A DNA stretch of 64,000 bases from Entonaema liquescens (taxonomy: Eukaryota; Ascomycota; Sordariomycetes; Xylariales; Xylariaceae), in contig CADCSX010000003.1 in the NCBI GenBank assembly GCA_902805475.1, forward strand, positions 1,054,001 to 1,118,000, in the 5' to 3' direction. Each line of letters begins with the position of its first letter. Position 1 is the first letter of the stretch. Positions 24,375-35,821 of this stretch are shown piece after piece. The notes beneath the pieces were generated by a model, which had not been told where the DNA came from, ran no database searches, and saw only the letters and a list, made by a program, of their open reading frames with translations. The translations under genes and the position numbers were made by a program.

Positions 24375-24728
24375 ATTTCTTTGAACATAGCGGTAACTAC
24401 CTACCCTATCTAAGATTAGCTTTCAATTTCAATGTTACTCGTTTTGACCGATCTATTTCTCCCACGTGCTCATAGCTAATATACTAGTCATGGTGTATAG
24501 TTTGACCGGTGTTGTAAATTAGGTGTCTATGTTAAAACTAAATATCATTGTAACTGAATATATTACTGCAGACACTTAGTTTAGAAATACGTTGATCGAA
24601 GATTACCTAATATACCTGCTGGGTATTCTGTACGGCCACCAAACGCCAACGTAATCTCACAAATCATACATCTATAGACATTATTCTCTTAGATATTTAT
24701 ATTTTCGATTCGTTGTTAAGGTCTATAG
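24375..24728. other. Convergent intergenic spacer
   Basis: AT-leaning 3' flanks only; no gene seen. Confidence 0.5.
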
Positions 24729-25537
24729 TTACCTAACTCTACCGCCGGAGTGATCAACCATCCACTGGTGAAGAGGATCTTTCTGCTTTGGCTTGATGTT
24801 CTCCGTGATAGGCCACGTTAAGCTCTTTACTACCTCCTTTCCCTTTTCAGACAACTTGGGCCGCCAGTCTCCAGTATAAGCTTTCCTTCGCGGAGTTCCT
24901 GGCTGTTCCTTCTCGCTACTGCTGGTGCTTGCTCTCGCCTCCTTGCGGGTATCTAGCGATGGGATACGGTTGTTGAGAAGGTCGAGGCCGGTTTCTACCT
25001 TCTTCTTGAGTCCCTTGGTACTACTGGGAAGTCTGACATTGTCTCGCCGCCATTGCCTTATATCTGCTACTCTGTCGGCAATATGGTCGCTTTTATGCCG
25101 TTTTAATTGCCCGGGTCTGATAGGAGCACGACCTTTTTGGGATTTCGTACGATCTAGCTCTATAGCAGTGTTGGCTTTAACCCTCGAGAGCTTTTCGGTC
25201 CCCTCCATCCGGGGTATAGGAACCTTCGTCTACAGGTTTATCCTGGATCGGGATGCGCTAAGAGTTCTCTGGCCAGAAGTAGGATTTGCGACCGAACAAG
25301 GTATTGATGTACTTGATGTTAGGAGTAAAAAGGGGTTTTCGAGGATATAAGAGAAATATATATCAATACTTTACCAAGTGTTTGCTGAATTCTCAAGGTA
25401 AGTAGACGTGTCACACGTCGATATTCAGTAGGTGGCTTCAGATCGTGTCTGTTTGTACAGTCCACCCAATCAGGCGAAGGACTAACAAATTTCTTTACCC
25501 CGTGAATCTTCTCATAAACGCTTTTAGGACATAGCAT
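24729..25537 (-). pseudogene. Basic hypothetical protein, 5' part apparently broken
   Basis: The 3' part (25208-24729) is a 159-codon open frame for a Lys/Arg-rich, probably disordered protein (LKRHKSDHIADRV, WPITENIKPKQKDP). Upstream, protein-like text continues in other phases: YINTLFGRKSYFWPENS, then TAG at 25258-25260, then IPIQDKPVDEGSYTPDGG. The last would flow into TEKLSRVK of the main frame if one base were removed from the C4 run at 25200-25203. A further frame at 25537-25319 starts MLCPKSVYEKIHG. This suggests a longer gene with one stop and one or more frame shifts, but a short intact gene starting at 25208 is also possible. No domain recognised. Confidence 0.35.
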
Positions 25538-25776
25538 TCAATCTCTAAGAAGTCGATAACAGGTAATTATGGTGAGCTTGTATGTTGTTAGAATGTACTG
25601 AATATTAGATTTATTATTCGCGACCTTACTTCAGGATGGTATCGCCCTAGTATAGACATTATGATTGTTCTCCTTGACGGCCTATACAGTCACTACAAGA
25701 CTTTGGCAACACAAGTAGATTCTAAGAACTATGACCTTGACGCACCTATTGTGACTCATTTCTCATTAAAAACAGC

Positions 25777-26792
25777 TTACTTGGCATCCTCGTCTAACCC
25801 GTCAGAGTAATACTCAAAACTCTGAGGAATCTCCGGGCTTGGACCGTTAGTAGCGTCTGAATCTATCTCGACAGTCCCCCTATCCTGAGTCTTTTCCACG
25901 CTGGTGGTTTCCGCTCCCTGGCTCCAATAGCCTCCCAACAACTTCGTTATGCGTTGCGCCCATTCCCAAGGTCGCTCTTTACCCCGGGTAGACCGTTGAA
26001 GTACTCCCATCCCATCATACCTCCGAATTTAGAGAACTGATGACGCAGGACTGACAGTGTCGGCCCTAACACTTCGAAAGGTACCCAGCCGGGCCCATTA
26101 TCTGGCGCTGTGACAAGACCGATGACGACCTTTTCCGGTGGCCAGCCCCTTGCGATACACATCTCGTACATCACTGGAGTACTAGCGTCACCCCACCCAC
26201 AGTAGAACTGAGCATTGTACCAAGCAATTTGTCTGCCGCGCATCACCTCCAGAGCTTCATAATCGAAACCGCTGAGATTACGTCTGGCGTCCAGAAGAGC
26301 TGCTGCGACCGGTGCAAGCGTAATGATAAAGTCAGCACCGAAATCTGCCCTCAGCCTATCGATAAGACGTATGATCCCCCCTAGCGACATCTGCTCTTCA
26401 ACGTCTAAGTCAAGGCCATTAAGGTTTCTTTCCCGGATGAGGTCGTAGAGAGGCCCGTAATATCTCTCAAAGGTCTCCTGGTCTTGGTCTAGCCGAGTAT
26501 AAGAACCCTTAGCTGCTCCGCCCAACATGCCAAGAACCTTGATGTCGCTGGCTTGAGCGATGCGCAATTCTGCCCACATGGTAACAAATCGCGGGTCTGA
26601 ATGAGGGTGATCGTTAAGTGTTAAGCCATTTGGATCTTCGTTGATGTGGATGGCAGCCACTATTAGGTGTGTGATAGATATATCAGGCTTCGTAATCAGG
26701 GGTAATATTGAGATATGGTTGCCGTTGGAATCGTGGATAGTCTGGTAGTACACGATAAGGCGAGGGGTTATCCCCGCTGGCGACGACGCCAT
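25777..26792 (-). CDS. GH18 chitinase-like protein, C-terminal part in a shifted frame
   Basis: The main frame 26792-25947 shows the GH18 barrel: LGMLGGAAKGSY (strand 3), LNGLDLDVEE (catalytic DxxDxDxE with the acid Glu), WYNAQFYCGWGD (strand 6) and GMMGWEYFN (strand 8 Trp). No signal peptide, so probably intracellular. Known family members hydrolyse chitin or release N-glycans. Right after YFNGLPG the frame runs into unrelated sequence, while the next phase reads GKERPWEWAQRITKLL, the usual end of such proteins, and continues to a stop at 25777. One extra base in the C4 run at 25982-25985 would restore a continuous protein. Either an assembly indel or a recent null allele; the catalytic part itself is intact. 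Confidence 0.75.
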
Positions 26793-26914
26793 GGTATCGT
26801 GTTCAAAGACCCAAAAATAAAAGAACGTAAGATCTTATCCGGAAGCGATATTCATGAATATTCATGCAATGAATAGGAGTTGCATACCTAGTATATAGAT
26901 TGTTTAATAAGTCA

Positions 26915-26995
26915 TAGTATCGCTAGTATCGCTAGTATCGCTAGTATCGCTAGTATCGCTAGTATCGCTAGTATCGCTAGTATCGCTAGTATCGC
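26915..26995. repeat. Nine perfect copies of the 9-bp unit TAGTATCGC
   Basis: 81 bp of uninterrupted 9-mer repeats, 122 bp upstream of the GH18 start codon. Perfect identity implies recent slippage and makes copy number likely variable between strains. Confidence 0.95.
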
Positions 26996-27800
26996 TGGCT
27001 TAATGCGCTCACTGGCGGTCGAGCCTCATGAAGTAGGCAGGAATGGTGAAAGCAAGACGCAGCCAATCGCGAAAAAATTGGGACCCACTAATAAAATAAG
27101 CTTAATAGCCCTGTTGTAACTGGCTGCTGAGTCCTATAATTTCCACCATACACAACACTGATCCTGCTAGTAGTCTGCCAATACATTTTCATTCATTCAT
27201 TCCCTTTTTTTAGAAAAAAAGGAAAGAAAGAAAAAGGTTCTTCAGCTGGTAAGCTTCGCTACTACCCCTGTCATTATTCCCCAAAGTATAGCGCATACTT
27301 ATGTGAGAATAGTGGTTCATTTTTTGAAGATACACTGTTAAATTATTGTCGATCAGATAGTCGGAAATCGTAGGAGGGACCAATGAGCAAGAGCTCATTT
27401 CAACTTTATAAATGCAACCAACTTGCATACAGGCTCATATAAGTTTATGTCAACATTATATCAACTATTTTATAAACCTGACTCGTACCGCCCGACAACA
27501 AGCGAATATAACCGCAGCTAAAGGAGTGCACGCTTTTCTCCAACATGAGCAAAGAGTAACGTCATGGATAATATCTGCGTACTAACTTTATTGTATCCCC
27601 ACGATTTTATTAGCCATGTCAGATGTGCAGCTGAACTGAACTTTAAAGTACAGCTACGCTACTGTAGTAGGTATATACGCCCTATACCCGCTTGAATATG
27701 GGGATAACGCTAAAAGGGGTGCCGAGTACCGTTCGGAAGATTATAGTGGTTTGTAGTGGCTCGCACTGGTTCCTAATCGGGAATCTAGACCCAAGATGGA

Positions 27801-27830
27801 GGCATGAGCAGGCATGGGCTGGCATGGGCA
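27801..27830. repeat. Three copies of a 10-bp unit (GGCATGRGCW)
   Basis: Near-perfect tandem units about 330 bp upstream of the SYG1-like start codon; possible promoter element array. Confidence 0.7.
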
Positions 27831-28157
27831 GGCACGTATAAGACCCACTGAAGAACGGTGTGTGGTAATGTCACCCTGGTATTAGGGAATAGATGGGGCA
27901 AGAAACTTTTCAGCTTTTTTTAAACAAACGAGGCGGAACTTTTTATTTCTTCGTTTGTCGATCTAAACTCTTCTCCGGCGGTGCGCGTCATTTCAGGGGC
28001 CCGTTTTCCATACATTCTTCTTTCATACTTTGATTCGTTATTGGGTACCGTTCTAGACATTTGAATATCAACTTCCCTAATTCAATTCACTATTCATGCA
28101 TGTCAATTTAGATCTGAGTTTGGAAAGGTTTAGTCCTTGCTTCGTTCTCTTGACGTC

Positions 28158-31100
28158 ATGAAGTTTGCCAAAGAGCTTGAGCAGGACCATGTACCAGGTA
28201 AGTTGTGGTTTTAACTATAACTAGTAGTTATAGGGAACCATCCTCATAGACTTGCTCATTCTACCGTATCTATGTGATACCTAGTATCAAGGTAGACGCG
28301 GGCGCTAACATGAGAACTAGAATGGAGAGTGAAATATTTAAACTATAAAGCCGGCAAGAAGCATATCAAAGCCGTTTCGAGGGCAATTGGCAAGACAAAT
28401 GGAACGCCGCTAGGTCTAGCAAAAAAGGATGACCCTCCACCTCAAGAGGTGACCCCTCGTCCTAGACGATTCTCTCGTCAGCAAAATGGAGGCCCCGAAA
28501 CAGTAATCGTAGATGAGATAGAATCTCTACAACAAAGCCCCGCACCTATAGGACAGGCAGCTCAACCGACGCCTATTCCCGCGCGGACGGAGCGTCAATC
28601 GTTGACGACGTCGCCAGGAAATGGAGGACAGTATGGCAGCTTCGTACCTACACCGCCTTCAACTATGGAGAGCTGGAATGTGTTTGAGTTGCCAGATCCT
28701 GCATTGGGTGACCCTGCGATGCCAATCGAGCAACCGCCATCTCGGCCTACAGACGCACTCCAGAAGTCCATCAGCCGGCAGTCTGTAAAGCGCAGCGCAA
28801 CTACTAACGCAGTCACTCCAAGAGGCGCTCCACAATCAACCCCCTATATCCGCCCAGGTTCTATGCCCCAACAAGACGCGTCTCCCGGTAAACTGAGGCG
28901 TATATTTTCGACCGGCCCACACCTTACCCAGCGTCTTAATAGAACTGAGAGCGTCAGGTTTGGATATGGCCTGGAAGCGATCGAAACGGTTAGGCAGCGT
29001 GAAAAGGACTTCTTCGACTTCCTAGATAGCGAACTTGACAAGGTGGAGACGTTCTATCGCCAAAAAGAAGAGCAGGCCGGCCAACGCCTGGCTGTTCTTC
29101 GGGAACAACTGCATGAGATGCGGAATAGGCGTACACAGGAATTGGCCGAGATGAGACAACGTAAAGAAAGGGGCGAGGATGGGAATAGTAACGATAATAA
29201 GGGCGTCTCGTCTGGCGCCAATAATTCACTCAGTTGGGTCGATCCAATTAAGTCCCGAATCTTTAAACCCGGGGGCAATTCGAAGGCATTTTCAAGGTTG
29301 CACTTCACTCCAGTGCTGGGCGCGATGGGTGTAGACTCGAAGAAGGACTACATGAGGAGACCATCTAGCCACGAAGTATCATATAGGACGGCTAAGCGAA
29401 AATTGAAGCTAGCCTTACAAGAGTTCTACCGAGGGCTAGAACTTCTTCAGTCTTATGCTCAACTCAACCGGACTGCTTTTAGGAAACTCAACAAGAAGTA
29501 TGACAAGGCTGTCAACGCTCGGCCGCCCTATAAGTATATGAACGAGAAAGTAAATAAGGCATGGTTCGTGAATAGCACCATAGTGGATGAATACATTCAT
29601 TCGGTGGAGGACTTGTACGCGAGATATTTCGAAAAGGGCAATCGCAAGATCGCCTCGGGGAAGCTCCATCGTTTAAACCGGCGGCCGGGCGATGAATCTG
29701 CAATCGCGTTTCGGAATGGGCTCTTCATTGGTACTGGAGCTGTATTTACCCTCCAAGGCCTCGTGTACGGTGCGCAGCTTTTATTCGATCCGGATCCAGT
29801 TGTGCGAGAGCAAACTAGCTACCTTATGCAAGTATACGGTGGCTATTTCCTAATGCTCGTTCTAATGTTCTTATTCTGCATTGACTGCTACATGTGGACA
29901 ACTAACAAGATCAATTATCCATTCATATTCGAGTTTGACACGAGGAACAGCCTTGATTGGAGACAATTATCTAGTTTCCCTAGCTTTTTCCTCTTGCTTT
30001 TTGGTATATTTTTCTGGGTCAACTTTACTAGATATGGGTCGGACGAGTTATATCTATACTATCCAGTAATTTTAATAGCTATTACACTCGTTATCCTCCT
30101 ACTTCCGGCGCCGATCTTTTGGCACAAGAGTCGCCAATGGCTTATGTATTCACACGTAAGTATTATATCATTGGAAGCCCAATTTCTGTTAACTGTTCCT
30201 AGTATCGATTATTCTTCGCAGGGTTATACCCAGTCGAATTCCGTGACTTCTTTCTCGGCGACATGTATTGCTCCCTTACTTATGCTACTTCAGTAAGTGG
30301 TGATAACCGACGGGTCGTAACCTGTTACCAGAGCTAATTATAAAACTAGAATATTGAACTCTTCTTCTGCCTCTACGCACATTATTGGAACAATCCCGTC
30401 CAATGCAATTCAAACAATTCTCGCCTGTTAGGATTCTTTTCGGCACTACCACCGATCTGGCGTGCACTGCAATGTATCCGTCGTTACCGTGATACCAAGA
30501 ACGTTTTCCCGCATCTGGTGAACGGCGGCAAGTACTGCATGACGATCCTGGCTGCAGTAACGTTATCAATGTACCGCATGAGGGCAACTAAATCAAACCT
30601 TGGGCTCTTCATTACTTTTTCTATCATGAATAGCATATATACTTGTGAGTTATTGAACACCCCTGGCTCACCTCTTCATAGCTATAAGGAAGCAACCTTT
30701 TTTAACACGTATCTAGCGATATGGGATCTGTTCATGGACTTCTCCTTCTTTCAGCCCGACACACGGCACCGGTTCCTGCGTGACATCCTTGGACTCAAGC
30801 GCCGGTGGTTATATTACGGCATCATGGTGCTTGATCCAATACTGCGTTTTAGCTGGATTTTCTACGCGATCTTCACACACAACAAGCAGCACAGTACCAT
30901 TGTCTCATTTCTCGTCGCGTTGGCTGAAGTCACTCGCCGAGGCATGTGGGCCTTATTCCGTGTCGAGAATGAGCACTGTGGTAATGTTGCCCAGTATAAA
31001 GCCAGTCGCGACGTGCCCCTCCCCTACCCCACGCTACATCACGAACCCCTCGTCGAACGCCCCAGCAGCGAGGAAGAAGACCAACACCGCATCGCTAAAA

Positions 31101-31525
31101 CGACAATGAAGCCAGGGCAAGCTCCTGTCTTACCTACCGAGGAAGCTACAGCTAGTTCAGCCGACCTAAGCACAATAGGCGCCGCAGCGCTCGGTCGCGA
31201 ACAGACCAGAGCCCAGATACAGACGCCAGCGCAAGACCAGGCAGAGGCAAGCGGGGTACGGTGGCGCAGACGGCCTGAGGTGCTGCGCGCCAGATCGATT
31301 CGTGGCATTATGGCGGATGCACACAAACAGGATTTCGAGAAGCGACGGAAACCAGTGGAGCCTGCATCTTCGCAAGACACCAGCGAATTGGCAGAAGAGG
31401 GTGGTTTACAGAGTGAAGAAGAGGACGACGATGACGATGACACGGGAAGTATGCTTGATGAGCGTATGGAGGCACGGCGCGCGGAGGGCTTAGTGAAGCC
31501 CGAGATGAGTGAGGAGAACGTATAA
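28158..31525 (+). CDS. SYG1: SPX-EXS membrane protein, SYG1/XPR1 family
   Basis: Five exons in phase: 28158-28197, 28321-30155, 30203-30292, 30350-30644 and 30717-31525, giving 1022 residues. The first exon encodes the diagnostic SPX start (MKFAKELEQDHVP|EWR..YLNYKAGKKHIK). The SPX domain continues past a long Pro/Ser-rich insert to KLNKKYDKA; its basic surface binds inositol pyrophosphates in the family. Membrane helices and the EXS domain follow, with AGLYPVEFRDFFLGD, THNKQHSTIVSFLV and RRGMWALFRVENEHC. An acidic tail (EEDDDDDD) ends the protein. XPR1 exports phosphate in animals; yeast Syg1 relates to G-protein signalling and phosphate. The 72-bp fourth intron has no in-frame stop and is a multiple of three, so retention would insert 24 residues. 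Confidence 0.93.
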
Positions 31526-32853
31526 AGTAATTTTTTAGTGTGATTAAATGTGAGCTTTTTGGCATAGCATTGTTTTGGTTAGAAGGGGAATGGGATATAA
31601 ACCTTACATGAGTTGATGGGTTAGAAAAAAATTAGAAGATTGGACGGTGGCGTCAACTCCCACTGTAATGCTCTTCATCCCACCATCACACGGTGTACTT
31701 CTTTTCAAGCTCCCTGTTCGCATCGCAATATCTTGGGTGTATATCAATATTACAATTTTGTCGGCTTAGACCAAGGCCTAATTTACTTCTATTTGAATAA
31801 GGATGAAGCTTGACTTTCAATTAGCAAAGGCGGAAAAGGGGCTTGCGCCTTAAAGTAGAGTTTTTACTCGATATAGGTACCTTATATAGCATACGGTCGA
31901 GTTCACATGCAAAGACATTATGCCCTTGCGGGTACAGATGCCCAATGCTTGAATTTGGATTCGACGCCTGCGTCTGCGCTTGGCGCTGGTCTTCGAGAGT
32001 TTGATTTGTTGCATGAGTCGTCTTAGATGGGATGGTATTTATGTATAGGATATGCGAGTCCTGACCTTGGACATAAGCCTCAGTGCCAACTGTCTTTGAT
32101 ACTCCGCCGCGCCTTATTGCGGACTACCTGAAACTTTCCATACGGTTATTTTCGTCGTGGGTTTACTCTATAGCACTGTCTCAATCTAATTGGTGTTGAT
32201 GCAGGTAGCCGGGATATTCAAGGACACACATCCGATTGGATGTGATGAGCTGCAACCACTTTGCATATATAAGACATTTGCGAGTTGTCACATAACAATA
32301 GGCCTATGGTGCAATGGTAAAATCTGACAGCGAGTTCTCAAGAGCTTAAATATTAATAGCTGAGTCCGTGCAGAAATATTCCAGTACCATTGGTGAGACA
32401 ACCTGAGAAACTCGAGTTCGATTCAGCTTCAGAGCATAAAGGGTCTGTGGTAAAACTCTAGCAACAGGGCCATCCAAAGAGATGATAGAACCTTGTAAGA
32501 CGATGAGTTATAGAAGTCCCGCCTAAAGCCATAGCTGTCGGATCTTAGGGAGGGTTAAGTCTCCTGAGAAAAAAACAGTAATGTGCAATATCATTACGAA
32601 ACAGTACGCGTACAAGAAATTTTTTTTCCCCTTATTAGTGAAGCCGTGATAGTTAATTACCCCAGCTGCCTTTTTCTTGGCCTTACGATGCTATTCACAA
32701 CCTTTTAAAAAGCGTCCTAAACATGTTTTCACACCTTTTTAATTGCTTCGGGTAATATTTAATTGTGCTTCATCGGTCTTCCTAAAATACCTACCTAAGT
32801 ACCTAATATGACCTTCAATCGGGAAGGGCTAGAAGGTTCTGTCACCCCTCAAG
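31526..32853. other. Convergent intergenic region
   Basis: 3' flanks of the SYG1-like gene and first P450. It has one copy of TACCTACCTAAGTACCTA at 32789-32806. A tRNA-like A-box/B-box pair near 32306-32430 does not fold and was rejected. No gene seen. Confidence 0.5.
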
Positions 32854-34837
32854 TCACTTCTCAACGCGCCCAAACCTCACCAGCAACTCATCAGCCGGCC
32901 TGTAAGTTAAGCTCGGATTCGCCAATTTGACACCACTGCCGAGACGCTCCTCTCCAGACGCTAACAGTTCTCCATTCTGTCGCTCGATGCCAAGGAACTG
33001 CCACTGCGGGATTAGCTCGACGAGAACAGCCTTAACCTCAATCAGGGCGAAATTACGACCGGGACAAGTCCGCGGGCCCTGAAGAAAGGCTTCAAATGCG
33101 AATGGGGTGGCTGCGTCGCCTGTCAACCGGTCCCAACGATCTGGGTCGAATTCTACGGCGTCCGGTCCCCAGACTAGCGGGTGTTGGTGCGCAAGCGGGA
33201 TGTTGAGGTCGATCTGTGTACCTTTGGGTATAGACACTCCTTCTATTATAAGATGCCGTGTAGCTTCGCGCTGGGCCATGTATGCTTTAAAGTCCAATTG
33301 GTTAATCTGGGTGATCCTAAGTTATTCTTAAGAAAACAAAGGCATTTTTAGAGAAAAGGGTTGACCTACATGGGGGAAGACACGAAGAACTTCCCGGATG
33401 AAATTGTGTAGATATGGGAGGGCGGAAATTGCATCATAATCTGGCTCTTGGTCGGTCTTTAATAGGGTGTTTATCTCCGACCGCAGTCGATCTTGTATAG
33501 GAGGGTTGGTTGCGAGAACGTAGAGAGACCATGATAAAGTGGCCGCCGTACTCTCATGACCTGGTTAAGGGGTTAATTCTATGAAGCCCTGAGATTTAAT
33601 GCGGCTAGACAGGTATAGGACAAACCCGCAGATGTGAAATTTAGGAGCTAAGAAAAGCATTGTTAGCGTCGGGCAACGATGGAACAATGCGTGGATTCTC
33701 ACATGGCCGATTATATCGTTTATAGACCAGATATCCTTTCCCGTCTCCTGTCGTCGTGATTCAGCTTCTTCCAGCATATATGTAAGAAGGTCTCTAGACT
33801 CCCCCTTTTCTCTTTGAAAGGTCCCGTTTGCGAGATCTGTCGCGCGTTGCCGGATGATCTCTTGCAGCATCTTTCTCAAGTCGGCAGTTGTTTGAATGAA
33901 TTTATGGTTCGCTTCTAAGGGAATGATATGTCGAATGGGCAAGAAAGCGTTGATAACCCAGATTAACTGGCCTAGGAACCCTTGGTGAAGAACCCGGTCA
34001 TAGAGCTCCTGGAAACCCAGAGGATACATTGATGATAGAGTATCTAGCTCAATTCCTAGCACCGTTACACCTATAGTATCCATGGTTGACTTGGAAAAAG
34101 TCTCAATTGCTGAGAAGATATCAGTCTCGATGATATAGACCACAGAAATAGGGTTAAATCAGCACTGTACCGTCTAAAGTAGCGTATTGCTTTTCGCCGA
34201 GCAACTGTTCAAAAACACCTGAAAGAGCTTTGGCTTTCGTCCGAAAGATAGGTAGAAGCTTTCTCATGCTTGGGACTGAGAAGGGGCCTGCTAGTAACCT
34301 TCGTTCGCGCTTATGAGCCTCACCTTCTGAGAACAGTAGGCCTACGCCTGTGATCTCTCCAACCAGCCGCGCAAAGAACGGCGGCTTAACGAAATCATAG
34401 ACATATGTCTGGAGAACAGCCTTGTGGGCGGCTAAGCTGTTCGCTAGTAGAACCTCCTTGCCAGCGAACGAGATATACCTGATAAAGGGCGTATCTGGCC
34501 ATTTTCGCATCCATTCCAGCTGAACACTAGCGGGGCCATCGGCTTTGAACTTTTTCACTTCTTGCCCAAGAAGTAAGTTATGGTCCTGATCATACCTAGG
34601 TTAGAGTAAAGCTAGTTTGGTTTAGTTCGATTCGTAAAATACCTTTGGTCCTGGCAAATGTCTAAGTGGAGAATGGAAGGTTGGGTAAAGGACAACACGG
34701 TAAAACTTTAATACAGCATATTGGACGAAAATGAGAGAAAAGAATCTCTTGAATATCAACAGGCTATCAAGTTCCCTGCTAGGTTGGAGCGCAAGTAGCT
34801 CTAGGACAGTTAACCCGCTACAGATAAAGACATCCAT
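32854..34837 (-). CDS. Cytochrome P450 (microsomal, six exons)
   Basis: Exons 34837-34643, 34585-34166, 34125-33703, 33647-33626, 33560-33370 and 33306-32854 give 567 residues. It begins with a hydrophobic anchor followed by the proline hinge (LRHLPGPK). The C-helix region is WxxxR-like (EAHKRERRLLAGPF). A 22-nt exon supplies LLNFTSAG and completes the I-helix SAGHEST; ExxR is REVLRVFP; the PERF-like region is FDPDRW; the heme loop FLQGPRTCPGRNFA has its Cys near 498. All P450 landmarks are intact, so a haem monooxygenase on the ER membrane is expected. Substrate unknown. The intron between exons 2 and 3 is only 40 bp and has a weak GTGCTG donor, the least secure splice. No partner enzymes nearby point to a pathway. 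Confidence 0.88.
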
Positions 34838-35821
34838 TTGGAGATTTAAGTGGTATAGGCAGAATGATATGTAGAAATAGCATTCGTAACAAGATGATGA
34901 GTCTGCTATATGGGATTCCGCCGTGCTGAGCCCAAGGATAAAAGACGAATAATAATACGCAGGTAAGCTTCAGAGAATAAAGAGAAAATGAGAAGTGTTC
35001 CAACATAGTCATAAGCCGTAAGAATATCTATCACCTGGGCTTAAAACGTCAACCCACGATGGCGTCAGCCAGAACGCGATTATTGTGTTTGACTGAAAGT
35101 AGCCTTTCTCATGTATTGAACAATGAATTTTTCTCCTAATACTGCTTTGCATCTCATTCTAATTTGGACGAAATAGATTAAACTTAAAGATACCTACCTT
35201 AGTATGTATATACATGAAGTTATTTGCTTCATAATTTAGAAGTTAGGGTTGGAAAGCTGTAAGTTAGTAAAGACTCTGTTGTACGAAAGACAAGACAAAA
35301 GAAATTAATATTAATAACTAAGCACATTATCATATCACATTATGTAAGTGAAATGCGTCGTAGTCATATAAGTTTACTTTTCGTAGTTTGGGTAAACTTT
35401 AGACGATGAATCCCCCGACATATTTCGTAACCGCGCTGTGTTCTTCGGTATATTTTAAAGTTCAGGTGGGGTTTGGGGCATGTCAAGGTGTGCTAGGGGG
35501 TGCGTAATGGGGTCCGGGGAGAACGCCTAGCGCGCCTATAAGTGGCACTTGAGGCTCCGAGCTGGGTCATCTGGAAGGGGCAGCTGATGCAATATCTTAT
35601 CTGTCGCAATCTCTTAGCGCTTGCGAAGCCGGTTGCCTGGTAGTTGCCGTCTTGTTGACTTCATCTTCCCAACCTCCTATCTGTCTTTCATTTCAAGGCT
35701 GACTTACCGCTATTTTATCCGGATCATCTCCCAAGTGAAAAACTCACCTCTTCTCTTACTCCTCCTTCTCTCACTTACGCAACTACGAACTCGAACCCAT
35801 ACCAAAAACTCACAGTTGACT
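34838..35821. other. Divergent promoter region between P450 and M18 aminopeptidase
   Basis: It contains a TACCTACCTTAGTATGTA motif at 35191-35208. A C/T-rich leader precedes the aminopeptidase start. No other gene. Confidence 0.5.

Larger units (their letters stand above)
26793..28157. other. Divergent intergenic region with minisatellites
   Basis: Promoter region for the GH18 gene (minus) and SYG1-like gene (plus). It contains a 9-bp minisatellite (26915-26995) and a 10-bp triplet repeat (27801-27830). No gene seen. Confidence 0.55.

Noticed and set aside
26915..26995. CRISPR-like array
   Set aside because: The 9-bp units are contiguous without spacers; it is a minisatellite.
32306..32430. 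tRNA-like sequence with A-box-like TGGTGCAATGGTA and B-box-like GAGTTCGATTC
   Set aside because: The boxes are about 100 bp apart and the T-arm and acceptor stems do not pair; no plausible cloverleaf.
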